Positions 43,640 through 52,564 of a stretch of 64,000 bases of DNA are shown in pieces. Below the pieces are notes generated by a model. It made no database searches. It saw only the letters and a list, made by a program, of their open reading frames with translations, and was not told the DNA's origin. Source of the DNA: Lachnospiraceae bacterium (GTDB taxonomy: Bacteria > Bacillota > Clostridia > Lachnospirales > Lachnospiraceae); assembly GCA_021202075.1 (NCBI GenBank), contig JAJQDT010000116.1, forward strand, positions 62,001 through 126,000. Reading direction: 5' to 3'. Both the position numbers and the translations under genes were made by a program. Every line of letters starts with the position of its first letter. The stretch's first letter is position 1.

Positions 43640-46147
43640 ATGAAACGTGATTTGAAAGCCCTGATTCAGGAAATGGCGCTCGAAGAGAAGGCCGGCATGT
43701 GCTCCGGTCTGGATTTCTGGCATTTAAAGGGAGTCGAACGGCTCGGCATCCCGAGCGTGATGGTCAGCGATGGCCCTCACGGCCTGCGCAAGCAGGATGA
43801 AAACGCCGACCACCTCGGCATCAACGAAAGCATCAAGGCGGTCTGCTTCCCGGCCGGCTGCCTGACAGCCTGCTCCTTCGACCGCGATCTGCTGAAAAAG
43901 CTCGGCGACGCGATTGGAAAAGAGGCACAGGCAACGGACCTTTCCGTCGTTCTCGGACCGGCAGTCAACATCAAGCGCTCCCCGCTCTGCGGGCGGAATT
44001 TTGAATATTATTCGGAGGATCCGTACCTGGCCGGCGAGACGGCGGCAGCTTTCATTGAGGGCGTGCAGGAGCACCATGTCGGCACTTCCATCAAGCATTT
44101 CGCGGCGAACAGTCAGGAATTCAACCGTATGAGCGCTTCCTCGAACGTGGACGAGCGCACACTGCGCGAGATTTATCTTCCGGCATTTGAGACGGCAGTG
44201 AAGAAAGCGCAGCCCTACACGGTGATGTGCTCCTACAACCGGCTGAATGGCACGTTCGCTTCTGAGCATCCGTGGCTGCTCACCGATGTGCTCCGCAAAG
44301 AGTGGGGCTTTGAAGGCTATGTGATGTCCGACTGGGGCGCTGTGAATGAGCGCGTGGCAGGCCTGAAGGCAGGGCTTGAGCTGGAAATGCCGTCATCCGG
44401 CGGAAGCACGGATATTGAAATTGTAAAAGCGGTACAGGACGGCACGTTAGATGAAGCGGTCCTCGACCAGGCCGTAGAGCGTATTCTGAACATCGTTTTC
44501 GAGTATGTGGATCACCGCGAGGAGCAGGAATTCACGCTGGAAGCGGATCACGAGCTTGCGCGTCACATCGCCGGGGAATCGATGGTACTTCTGAAGAACG
44601 AAGCAGCAGCACCTGGCCGCAGCAGTCGATCCGAAAATGAATCAACCGCGCCGTGCCACAGCAGCCAGTCAGAAAATGAATCTGCTGGTGACGAAAGTGT
44701 TCCTCATCCGGAAAAGCCAGCGATTCTGCCTCTTGCGAAAGACGAAAAGGTCGCATTTATCGGCGAATTTGCGGCGAAGCCGCGCTTCCAGGGCGGCGGC
44801 AGCTCGCATATCAACTGTTTCCGCGTCAGCAGCGTGCTCGATGAAGTAAAGGATAATACAAACATTACCTATGCAAAGGGCTTTGCGGCGGACCGGGATG
44901 TCTATGACGAAGCGCTCGCGGCGGAGGCCGTCGAGGCAGCAAGGGCGGCGGACAAGGCAGTCCTGTTTGTCGGTCTCCCGGACAGCTTCGAATCCGAGGG
45001 CTACGACCGCAGCCACATGCGGCTCCCCGACTGCCAGAACCGCCTGATTGAGGAGATTCTGAAAGTTCAGGAAAATGTGATTGTCGTCCTGCACAATGGC
45101 TCTCCGGTCGAACTTCCCTGGGCAGATCAGGTAAAGGGAATTCTGGAAGCGTATCTCGGCGGTCAGGCGGCGGGCGGCGCGATTGCGGATATTCTGTTCG
45201 GTAAAGTGAATCCGTCCGGAAAGCTCGCGGAAACCTTCCCACTCCGTCTTGAAGACAATCCGTCCTATCTCGCGTTCGGCGACCCGATAGAAGTAAACTA
45301 TAATGAAGGAATTTATGTCGGCTACCGCTATTATGACGCGAAGCATATGGCGGTCGCCTACCCGTTCGGATACGGGCTTTCCTACACGACCTTCTCCTAC
45401 AGCAATCTGAATCTCAGCCAGGCGTCCATGTCGGAAAACGAGAAGATCACGGTATCCGTAGACATCACCAACACCGGCGACCGCTTTGGAAAAGAAATCG
45501 TCCAGCTCTATGTCTCAGACAAGACCGGTGCGGCGCGCAGGCCGCTCGCTGAACTGAAGGGATATGAAAAGGTCGCGCTGCAGCCGCGTGAGACAAAGAC
45601 CGTCACAATGACCATCGACTACCGCAGTCTTGCGTGGTACAGCACGAATCTCCACGACTGGTACGCGGCGTCCGGAGATTACGAGATCCTCGTTGGCGCT
45701 TCCTCCCGCGATATCCGCCAGAGTGCGTCTCTTCATCTGGAAAACAGCACGCTGCTGCCGCTGCACGTGACCCGAAACACCACTCTCGGGGAGCTCATGG
45801 CGGATGCGCGCACCGCGCCCCTCATCGGAGAATGGGTAAAAAAAATGCTGGCTGTATTCGCGGCGCCGGAGGATACCGAAGATGAAGCCCGGACTGCTGG
45901 TTCAAAGGATGCCAGGGCAACTGACGCGGCCGCTTCAAAGGCTGTCGGGGCGACTGACGCGGTCGATCCGCAGGATGCTGCCGCGGACACAGACAATGCA
46001 AAAGAAACCTCCGCCTCTGAAGAAGCTGTCTCCGAAGAGATGAACAACGCAATGATGGTTTCCATGCCTCTTCGGAATCTGGTGACATTCGGCACCTGCA
46101 ATCCGGTGCAGCTGGATGCGCTGATTGAGGAACTGAACCAGCTGTAA
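43640..46147 (+). CDS. Glycoside hydrolase family 3 beta-glucosidase
   Basis: An 835-residue cytoplasmic GH3 enzyme that would release glucose or related sugars from beta-glucosides. The N-terminal barrel holds KHFAANSQE and the nucleophile motif GYVMSDWGAV (Asp near 235). The GH3 C-terminal domain follows (GESMVLLKNE onward), then a fibronectin III-like domain (GKEIVQLYVSDK). Two low-complexity segments are unusual: a twice-repeated SSxSENES-type insert near residues 318-350, and an Ala/Asp-rich stretch near 755-800 with an imperfect 11-residue repeat. No signal peptide. AGGAGG lies before the ATG. Terminator at 46372-46417. Confidence 0.94.
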   Translation: MKRDLKALIQEMALEEKAGMCSGLDFWHLKGVERLGIPSVMVSDGPHGLRKQDENADHLGINESIKAVCFPAGCLTACSFDRDLLKKLGDAIGKEAQATDLSVVLGPAVNIKRSPLCGRNFEYYSEDPYLAGETAAAFIEGVQEHHVGTSIKHFAANSQEFNRMSASSNVDERTLREIYLPAFETAVKKAQPYTVMCSYNRLNGTFASEHPWLLTDVLRKEWGFEGYVMSDWGAVNERVAGLKAGLELEMPSSGGSTDIEIVKAVQDGTLDEAVLDQAVERILNIVFEYVDHREEQEFTLEADHELARHIAGESMVLLKNEAAAPGRSSRSENESTAPCHSSQSENESAGDESVPHPEKPAILPLAKDEKVAFIGEFAAKPRFQGGGSSHINCFRVSSVLDEVKDNTNITYAKGFAADRDVYDEALAAEAVEAARAADKAVLFVGLPDSFESEGYDRSHMRLPDCQNRLIEEILKVQENVIVVLHNGSPVELPWADQVKGILEAYLGGQAAGGAIADILFGKVNPSGKLAETFPLRLEDNPSYLAFGDPIEVNYNEGIYVGYRYYDAKHMAVAYPFGYGLSYTTFSYSNLNLSQASMSENEKITVSVDITNTGDRFGKEIVQLYVSDKTGAARRPLAELKGYEKVALQPRETKTVTMTIDYRSLAWYSTNLHDWYAASGDYEILVGASSRDIRQSASLHLENSTLLPLHVTRNTTLGELMADARTAPLIGEWVKKMLAVFAAPEDTEDEARTAGSKDARATDAAASKAVGATDAVDPQDAAADTDNAKETSASEEAVSEEMNNAMMVSMPLRNLVTFGTCNPVQLDALIEELNQL

Positions 46148-46192
46148 TCAGGAGCCATCTGGCAGTTTTTCGCATCAAACCCGTTCCAAAAA

Positions 46193-46281
46193 TCGGACAG
46201 GGGAACGAGCGTTTCCCCTGTCCGCCGTTATGTCGGGCGCAATTAACAAAATTGCTAATTTCCGCTTGCGCCCGTATGTAA
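46193..46281 (+). repeat. Structured intergenic repeat, family 1, copy D1
   Basis: 5-prime hairpin CGGACAGGGGAA/TTCCCCTGTCCG (46194-46224); CCGTTATG; outer stem CGGGCGCA/TGCGCCCG; nested hairpin GCAATT-AACA-AATTGC overlapping its inner end; TAATTTCC; tail TATGTAAT. Directly followed by copy D2 in the same orientation. Confidence 0.8.
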
Positions 46282-46376
46282 TCGGATAGGGGAACGCTCT
46301 TCTCCCCTATCCGCCGCGCCAGGCCGCGTCCGGCTTTAGCCGGAAAAATTCCATGCGCGGCCTGTGTGCATAAAAG
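46282..46376 (+). repeat. Structured intergenic repeat, family 1, copy D2
   Basis: 5-prime hairpin CGGATAGGGGAA/TTCTCCCCTATCCG (46283-46313); linker CCGCGCCA; outer stem GGCCGCG/CGCGGCC; nested hairpin CCGGC-TTTA-GCCGG (46330-46343); AAAAATTCCAT; tail TGTGTGCATAAAA. The tail runs into the terminator at 46372. Confidence 0.85.
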
Positions 46377-46417
46377 ACAGCTCTTAGCCGATAAAATCTG
46401 CCTGGGCTGTCTTTTTA
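46372..46417. terminator. Terminator of the beta-glucosidase gene
   Basis: AAAAGACAGC pairs with GCTGTCTTTTT, with a second inner pairing. T-rich on the plus strand (CTTTTTATTTTT) and A-rich on the other side, so it can act in both directions between convergent genes. Confidence 0.8.
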
Positions 46418-46477
46418 TTTTTAACGAACAGGGACCTCTCAGAATACCGCCTTCTGCTCATAATTTGCTTTATAAAT

Positions 46478-48019
46478 TTACAATATGAATATGTTGCACA
46501 ATGCGAACGACAGCACTGCCGCGAGCAGAAACATCGCTCCGGTCTTTATCCCCCTCTTCTTTTTCAAAACCATCATCAGCGCGTAGATGATGCCCATGAA
46601 CAGCACAGGGGCATATTCATTACCCATCTCCAGGCCGACCTTGCAGTTCTGGTAGACGAGAGAAGAAATAACCGTCAGCATCAGACCAGCGACAATCGGT
46701 CGAATCCACTTTTTGATATTCCGGAAAACCGCCACATCGTGAAAGCACCGGTAGATATCTCCGATCATTGCGAACACCCCACAGGAGGCCGCGACACTGA
46801 CCAGAAATCCCGCCACGCCCGATACTACGCCGCCCGCCACGCTGCCGGTGGAGGTATAGCCGAGCAGATAGCCGACGCCGCTGAGCATCTTACAGAGGAT
46901 CGAGCCGGGCAGAATGTTCGTGATTGGCACGAGCAGGCTGTAGAACTGATCAGAGGATATCATTTTTTCATTCACAAACAGCGCGTCCGCCACTGTCAGA
47001 TAAGCGTCGCCTCCGCCAAAGGACATAAGAGAAGAAATCGTGCCGTTTTTCACAAAAGCAAAGCCACTGTCGGTCACAGACAACGCCAGCACCAGAGCGA
47101 CCGCCAGCAGCCCGACCAGGATGGTAAAATCCTTGCCGATATCCCGAAACGGAATTTTCCGCACTTTCTGTTCTTGTGTAAAATTTTTCTTCAGGCCATA
47201 AAGGGCAAGCGCAATCATCCCCAGGTAAATGCATAATTCCATATTCCCAGGGAAAATCTGATCTCCCAGCGTGTCATTGAGCAGATACAGAATACAGAAA
47301 AGCAGAGAAACACTGCAATTCACTAGCGTCGGACGACAGTTCGTGTAGAAAATCACGAAGAATGCGATGACAAACACATCTACCGTGGACAGACAGACCG
47401 GGGTAGAGACTTCCAGCCCGAAAATCTTAATCAGGTTCTTTCCGCAGGTCAGCGCAAATACAATCAAAATGATACAGCGGCTGGCCCAGCGTGTCCGGCT
47501 GCTCTCATGCTCTTTTCTGGTCCCCGCAACGTAATCGGTCAGCAGGCAGGCAATCCCCGCCGTAATTCCAACCGTCAGGTACTGCACCTGCAGCAGAATC
47601 CGTTCTCCGACGGAGCTTACCAGAATCAGCAGAAGAATGGTCAGAAACACCCCTGGCACCGCCATCGCCAGCGCTGCTGCAAGCATTCCCCTGCGCCCAA
47701 GCACCCGTTTGCCGACTCCCGAGGCCAGCTCCACCGGAAGCGCACCCGGTGTGATGTTCGCAATTACAACGTCCTCATCAAAATCATCCTGTGAGACCAG
47801 CTCCCTCCCGACAATACTTTTCTCGATCAGCGGAACCAGCGCATTCCCGCCGCCAAAACCGACCAGTCCGATTTTCAGCATCGAACCAACCAACGTCTTC
47901 CACTTCCATCCCGGCCCATTTTCCCGGCATCCGGCGCCATCTGCCAGAATTGACTTTCCATCTCCACCTGATGGCGCATCTTCTCTCTTTGTTTTCGTAT
48001 CTTTCATATGCTCAAGCAT
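46478..48019 (-). CDS. CHR-family (chromate/anion) transporter, two-domain form
   Basis: A 513-residue membrane protein with two homologous halves, as in long-chain chromate ion transporters. The first half has VGFGGGNALVPLIEKSI and NITPGALPVELASGVG; the second repeats the theme with SLMSFGGGDAYLTVADALFV and TNILPGSILCKMLSG. The real substrate of many CHR proteins is unknown; chromate competes with sulfate, which is of interest because sulfate-activation genes start 400 bases away. Start 48019 is supported only by AAGG 6-7 bases upstream. The cytoplasmic N-terminus (about 45 residues) is hydrophilic and variable. Confidence 0.85.
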   Translation of the reverse strand: MLEHMKDTKTKREDAPSGGDGKSILADGAGCRENGPGWKWKTLVGSMLKIGLVGFGGGNALVPLIEKSIVGRELVSQDDFDEDVVIANITPGALPVELASGVGKRVLGRRGMLAAALAMAVPGVFLTILLLILVSSVGERILLQVQYLTVGITAGIACLLTDYVAGTRKEHESSRTRWASRCIILIVFALTCGKNLIKIFGLEVSTPVCLSTVDVFVIAFFVIFYTNCRPTLVNCSVSLLFCILYLLNDTLGDQIFPGNMELCIYLGMIALALYGLKKNFTQEQKVRKIPFRDIGKDFTILVGLLAVALVLALSVTDSGFAFVKNGTISSLMSFGGGDAYLTVADALFVNEKMISSDQFYSLLVPITNILPGSILCKMLSGVGYLLGYTSTGSVAGGVVSGVAGFLVSVAASCGVFAMIGDIYRCFHDVAVFRNIKKWIRPIVAGLMLTVISSLVYQNCKVGLEMGNEYAPVLFMGIIYALMMVLKKKRGIKTGAMFLLAAVLSFALCNIFIL

Positions 48020-48065
48020 TCCTGACCTTCTATTTCTTGTGTTACCAGATGATTCAAATTCTCGT

Positions 48066-48130
48066 ATCATAATTCTATGTACATTCTGCCTGTTTTGCCG
48101 ATAGCCGCTGCAAAAATCCTCGACGCAGCG
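48066..48130 (-). repeat. Family 2 repeat, 3-prime module only
   Basis: On the minus strand CCGCTCGCTGCGTCGAGG, GATTTTTGCAGCGGCTATCGGC, AAAACAGGCAGAATGTACA. It aligns with the 3-prime part of the copy at 6287-6355 (GAGGATTTTTGC, GCTATCGGCGAAACAGG, GCAGAATGTACA). The core GGCGCTGA part is missing. The rest of the 48020-48426 spacer shows no gene. Confidence 0.65.
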
Positions 48131-48356
48131 AGCGGTAAAACTTATTCAATCATCCGACACCACGATAGAATATTACATTTTGCATATCTGGTCAACCTTT
48201 TTTCAAGTCTCTTTCCTTTTTATTGTTTACAGATTCACAGGAGAATCCGCTCCTCTCCCGGCGGGTGATGATTCTATTCTATCGGCGGCGCCCTGAAATC
48301 CCGATAATATCACATTTATTTCAACAATTTCTTCAATAATTACGCTATAAAGTACC

Positions 48357-48385
48357 TTGGCAAGCGGGCAAAAAAGTGGTAAGAT
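48357..48385 (+). promoter_or_regulatory. Sigma-A promoter of the cysD-cysNC operon
   Basis: TTGGCA, spacer of exactly 17 bases, TAAGAT, giving a short leader of about 35 bases before the ATG at 48427. No riboswitch-like structure fits in so short a leader. Confidence 0.7.
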
Positions 48386-48426
48386 AGCAGAAAAATTAAC
48401 AATTCGTAACATTACAGGAGACACAT

Positions 48427-49320
48427 ATGAATTATTTGGACAAGCTGGAAGCAGAATCGATTTATATCATGCGGGAGGTTGTCGCGGAATGTGAAAAGCC
48501 GGTGATGCTCTACTCGATCGGCAAGGATTCCTCCGTGATGCTGCATCTCGCGCTCAAGGCTTTTTATCCGGAAAAGCCGCCTTTCCCGTTTCTGCATGTA
48601 AACACCACCTGGAAGTTTAAAGAGATGATAGAGTTCCGGGACCGGACTGCGAAAAAATACGACCTTGACATGATTGAATACATCAATCAGGAGGGACTTG
48701 CGCAGGGAATTAATCCGTTTGACCACGGCTCCGCCTACACGGATATCATGAAAACGCAGGCACTCAAACAAGCACTGAATAAATACGGCTTTACTGCCGC
48801 GTTCGGCGGCGGACGGCGCGATGAGGAAAAGAGCCGCGCGAAGGAGCGCATCTTTTCTTTCCGCAATGAGGAGCATGTCTGGGACCCGAAGAACCAGCGG
48901 CCGGAGATGTGGAAGCTGTTTAATACAGAAATCAATAAAGGGGAAAGCATCCGGGTTTTCCCGATCTCGAACTGGACGGAAAAGGATATCTGGCAGTACA
49001 TCAAGCGGGAAAATATCGAGATTGTACCGCTCTACTACGCTGCGGTTCGTCCGGTTGTGGAGCGCGACGGGAACCTGATTATGGTGGACGATGACCGTAT
49101 GCGGCTGCGCCCCGGTGAGGAGCCGATGATGAAAAAGGTTCGGTTCCGCACGCTGGGCTGCTATCCGCTCTCCGGCGGCGTAGAGTCCGAAGCGGATACG
49201 ATTGACGGGATTATCGAAGAGACCTTAAGCGCTGTTTCCTCCGAGCGGACCAGCCGGGTGATTGACAAGGACGGCGGCGCGGCCAGTATGGAAAAACGGA
49301 AGCGGGAGGGTTATTTCTAA
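48427..49320 (+). CDS. cysD: Sulfate adenylyltransferase small subunit
   Basis: A 297-residue PP-loop ATP pyrophosphatase that forms adenylyl sulfate (APS) from sulfate and ATP together with CysN. The PP-loop is [11 protein letters not shown] near residue 30; the family segments [17 protein letters not shown] and [15 protein letters not shown] are intact. AGGAG lies before the ATG. The stop overlaps the next start (TAATG), giving a tightly coupled two-gene unit. With no PAPS or APS reductase nearby, the product probably feeds sulfonation rather than assimilation; this is inference. Confidence 0.96.
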   Translation: MNYLDKLEAESIYIMREVVAECEKPVMLYSIGKDSSVMLHLALKAFYPEKPPFPFLHVNTTWKFKEMIEFRDRTAKKYDLDMIEYINQEGLAQGINPFDHGSAYTDIMKTQALKQALNKYGFTAAFGGGRRDEEKSRAKERIFSFRNEEHVWDPKNQRPEMWKLFNTEINKGESIRVFPISNWTEKDIWQYIKRENIEIVPLYYAAVRPVVERDGNLIMVDDDRMRLRPGEEPMMKKVRFRTLGCYPLSGGVESEADTIDGIIEETLSAVSSERTSRVIDKDGGAASMEKRKREGYF

Positions 49321-51143
49321 TGGATTCTTTATTAAAGTTTATCACATGCGGAAGCGTGGACGACGGGAAATCAACCCTGATCGGGCATATGCTCTATGAC
49401 GCGAAGCTTCTGTTCGCCGATCAGAAGGATGCCCTGGAGCTGGAGTCGAAGGTCGGCTCGAATGATGGAAACATTGACTACAGCCTTCTGCTAGACGGCC
49501 TGATGGCCGAGCGGGAGCAGGGCATTACGATTGACGTGGCTTACCGCTATTTTACCACGGAGCACCGCTCCTTTATCGTCGCGGACACGCCGGGACATGA
49601 AGAATATACGCGGAACATGGCGGTCGGCGCCTCCTTTGCCGATCTCGCCGTCATCCTGGTGGACGCGAGCCAGGGGGTTCTGACGCAGACGCGCCGCCAC
49701 ACGAGAATCTGCTCGCTGATGGGTATTCAGCACGTTGTTTTTGCCATCAACAAGATGGATCTGATCGACTACAGCCAGGAACGCTTCAAAAAAATTAAAA
49801 AGGAAATCCGCATCCTTCTCGCTGAGTTTGAGCATCGGAGTGTGCAGATCATTCCGGTCTCCGCTACCAACGGCGACAACATCACCAAAAAATCCAGGAG
49901 AATGCCCTGGTACAAGGGACCGACGCTTCTCCATTATCTGGAGACCGTCGATGTCAGCGAGAAGCCGACCGACGCCGAGTTTTCCATGCCGGTACAGCGG
50001 GTCTGCCGCCCGAACCGCAGCTTCCGCGGGTTCCAGGGACAGATCGAGAGCGGAAGCATCTCGGTCGGGGATCCGGTCACGGTTCTGCCAAGCCATGAGA
50101 CCTCGACCGTAAAGGCGATTCTGGAAGGGAATCAGTCCGTCGAGGAATCCAGCGTCGGGCACCCGGTCACCATCCAGCTCGACACAGAGATTGACGTTTC
50201 CCGCGGCTGCGTTCTCACAAAGGATCCGGAGCTCTACGTTAATACCATGTTTTCTGCGACTCTGCTCTGGATGGACGACACGAAGCTTGTCGAGGGGAAG
50301 AATTATCTTCTGAAATCCGGCACGCAGAAAATTCCGGCCACCGTTCTTCACATTCGTCACAAGATCGATGTGAACACCGGCCGCGAGGTACCGGCGAAGG
50401 AGATTTTCAAAAACGAGATCACGCAGTGCGACATCTCCGTCTCCTCAAACCTGGTATTTGACCTGTTTGAACACAACAAAACGCTCGGCTCCCTGATTCT
50501 GATCGACCGCATCAGCCACGCAACCGCGGCCTGCGGCGTCATCACACAGTCCATCAGCCGCAGCCGCGATCTCACCTGGCATACAATGGATATCACAAAG
50601 GAATTCCGCGAGAATCAGCTCGACCAGAAGGCCTGCACGATCTGGTTCACGGGTCTGTCCGGATCCGGCAAATCCACGCTCGCAAACGCGCTGGAAAAAC
50701 GCCTCGTCTCACTGGGCAAGCATACCATGCTTCTCGACGGCGACAACATCCGCCTGGGCCTGAACCGAAACCTCGGCTTCTCCGAAGCGGACCGCATTGA
50801 AAATATCCGCCGCATCGCCGAGGTCTCCAAGCTGATGAACGACGCGGGACTCATCGTCCTCACCTCCTTCATCTCTCCGTTCGTGCGCGACCGGAGAAAG
50901 GCAAAGGAAATCATCGGGGACGACTTTATCGAGGTTTATATCGACACGCCGATTGAAGAGTGCGAGCGCCGCGACGTGAAAGGCCTGTACGCGGCCGCCC
51001 GCGCCGGAAAGATTGAGCATTTCACCGGCATCAGCAGCCCCTACGAAAAGCCGCAGAAGCCGAACATCCGCATCGACACCACCAATCACAGTGTCGACGA
51101 ATGCGTCGACCAGCTGATGGAATATCTGAAGCCGCGGCTATAA
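49320..51143 (+). CDS. cysNC: Bifunctional sulfate adenylyltransferase GTPase subunit / APS kinase
   Basis: A 607-residue fusion. The N-terminal CysN GTPase domain has G1 GSVDDGKSTL, G3 DTPGHEEY and G4 NKMD, then two beta-barrel domains. From about residue 440 comes an APS kinase with Walker A FTGLSGSGKSTLA and the LDGDNIRLGLNRNLGFS and DTPIEECERRD segments. Together with CysD it converts sulfate to PAPS, the sulfate donor of sulfotransferases. A probable terminator follows at 51256-51288, and a sulfotransferase gene lies 208 bases downstream on the same strand. Confidence 0.96.
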   Translation: MDSLLKFITCGSVDDGKSTLIGHMLYDAKLLFADQKDALELESKVGSNDGNIDYSLLLDGLMAEREQGITIDVAYRYFTTEHRSFIVADTPGHEEYTRNMAVGASFADLAVILVDASQGVLTQTRRHTRICSLMGIQHVVFAINKMDLIDYSQERFKKIKKEIRILLAEFEHRSVQIIPVSATNGDNITKKSRRMPWYKGPTLLHYLETVDVSEKPTDAEFSMPVQRVCRPNRSFRGFQGQIESGSISVGDPVTVLPSHETSTVKAILEGNQSVEESSVGHPVTIQLDTEIDVSRGCVLTKDPELYVNTMFSATLLWMDDTKLVEGKNYLLKSGTQKIPATVLHIRHKIDVNTGREVPAKEIFKNEITQCDISVSSNLVFDLFEHNKTLGSLILIDRISHATAACGVITQSISRSRDLTWHTMDITKEFRENQLDQKACTIWFTGLSGSGKSTLANALEKRLVSLGKHTMLLDGDNIRLGLNRNLGFSEADRIENIRRIAEVSKLMNDAGLIVLTSFISPFVRDRRKAKEIIGDDFIEVYIDTPIEECERRDVKGLYAAARAGKIEHFTGISSPYEKPQKPNIRIDTTNHSVDECVDQLMEYLKPRL

Positions 51144-51255
51144 TATCCGCAAAGATTCATGGATCCGCAGCGATAAGTCAGCGGAATGCCATGATGCTGC
51201 AGTTATTAATCTGGTTGTCAGTGCAATCTTACAGCTATTTTTCCGACAAAAGAGA

Positions 51256-51288
51256 GCGGGCAGGAAACAGTTTTCGTCTCCTGCCCGG
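51256..51288 (+). terminator. Probable terminator of cysD-cysNC
   Basis: CGGGCAGGA/TCCTGCCCG stem with a 13-base loop; the following ATTATTATCTGTTTTC is T-rich but not a clean run. Partial readthrough into the sulfotransferase gene is possible. Confidence 0.55.
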
Positions 51289-51351
51289 TCATTATTATCT
51301 GTTTTCTGTTCTGCAGGCGCTGCCTTGAGCGCGAGTCCAAAAGGAGAAGCA

Positions 51352-52467
51352 ATGAAAACTCTGTATCTTCACATAGGCACACCGAAAACCGCCACTTCCT
51401 CCATTCAGGTTTTCTGTCTGAAAAACCGCCGCAGGTTCCGTAAATACAACTATTGTTTTCCGCTGCTCCCCCTGAAATATCCGAATATCCCGCTCAAGCG
51501 CAACGCACATTTTTTAGTGGAAGCTTCCGCCAAATGTGATATGATCTCCGTGAAAAAACAGGAAGAAACGGATTCCCAAAAACAAGACAGCTTCTGGGAG
51601 AAGCGGCTTTCTTCCGCTCTCTCAGCCATTCACCGGCAATTTGACCGTTATGATAATATCATCCTGTCAGATGAGAATCTCTGGCGCTCCATGAGCTACA
51701 ACCAGCAGAATCCTCTTGACATCCTGATCAAAGATGGCTCTGAGTACGGCTATCGCACGAAGGTCATCGTATACCTGCGGCGGCAGGATCAGTTCCTGAT
51801 TTCACGCTGGAACCAGCTCGTAAAAGATGAAATCATGCGCAGGCCGTTCCCGAAGCATCTGAAACGCGTTCTCTCAAACGAGCCTCTGATCGCGGATTAC
51901 GCCGCAGCGCTGGGCCACATCGCCGCGAAAATCGGAAAGGACAATATCATTGTCCGCCGCTTCGAGGCCTCTGCCTGGGTTGGCGGCTCTATTTACTCGG
52001 ATTTCACAAACGCCGCAGGATTAACAGATGCTGCCAATTTGAAGCTGCCCAAGAAAAAGGTCAACCCCGGCCTCAAATTGAATTACGCTGAAATCCAGCG
52101 CCGGATAAACGCCAGCCGGCAGCTTTCCGAAGAGGATAAGACATTTCTTGGTTATTTTCTGAGAAAAACATCCGCAGGCCGTTCGGAGCATGAGGAATAC
52201 GGTATACTTTCCGAAGAGGAGACCAGAGCCTTTCTGGCCCGTTTTGAGGAAGGCAACCAGCGGATTGCCCGGGAATATTTTGGGGAAAACGGCCCCCTGT
52301 TCTCCGATGAAATCAAATGTCAGAAAAAATGGACGCCGGATAATGCGTATATGGAGGAAGACCTGCTTGCTTATCTCGCTGCCCTTGGCAGCGCCGCCCG
52401 CGGGCACGGTATGTTAAAATTCAGATGTTTGCGGCTCCTGCAAAAAACAGGTCCGCGATTTCTGTAA
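51352..52467 (+). CDS. Putative PAPS-dependent sulfotransferase
   Basis: A 371-residue cytoplasmic protein with a sulfotransferase-type 5-prime phosphosulfate loop at the N-terminus (LYLHIGTPKTATSSIQ) and a later KVIVYLRRQDQFLISRWNQ that fits the 3-prime phosphate-binding Arg/Ser region. It is diverged from classic Sulfotransfer_1 proteins, and similar loops occur in bacterial carbohydrate sulfotransferases. Start 51352 follows AGGAG. It lies just downstream of cysD-cysNC, which makes its donor. Acceptor unknown; a surface glycan is suggested by the neighbours. Confidence 0.78.
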   Translation: MKTLYLHIGTPKTATSSIQVFCLKNRRRFRKYNYCFPLLPLKYPNIPLKRNAHFLVEASAKCDMISVKKQEETDSQKQDSFWEKRLSSALSAIHRQFDRYDNIILSDENLWRSMSYNQQNPLDILIKDGSEYGYRTKVIVYLRRQDQFLISRWNQLVKDEIMRRPFPKHLKRVLSNEPLIADYAAALGHIAAKIGKDNIIVRRFEASAWVGGSIYSDFTNAAGLTDAANLKLPKKKVNPGLKLNYAEIQRRINASRQLSEEDKTFLGYFLRKTSAGRSEHEEYGILSEEETRAFLARFEEGNQRIAREYFGENGPLFSDEIKCQKKWTPDNAYMEEDLLAYLAALGSAARGHGMLKFRCLRLLQKTGPRFL

Positions 52468-52510
52468 ACAGGCCATGCAGCGTTTTTCGGCGGCTTCCCG
52501 CAGAAAACAA

Positions 52511-52559
52511 TTCCGATTTTCGGGAATATTTCTTATAAAGCATTTCCGATTTTCGGGAA
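52511..52559. repeat. Two direct copies of the palindrome TTCCGATTTTCGGGAA
   Basis: Identical 16-base hairpin-forming sequences at 52511-52526 and 52544-52559, 33 bases apart, in the spacer between convergent genes. Too short a stem and no T-run for a standard terminator; may act as a paired terminator or processing site. Confidence 0.55.
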
Positions 52560-52564
52560 AAGCG

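Noticed and set aside
48427-51143. Assimilatory sulfate reduction operon
   Set aside because: Only sulfate activation (CysD, CysNC) is present; no PAPS/APS reductase, sulfite reductase or sulfate ABC importer lies nearby, while two sulfotransferases do.
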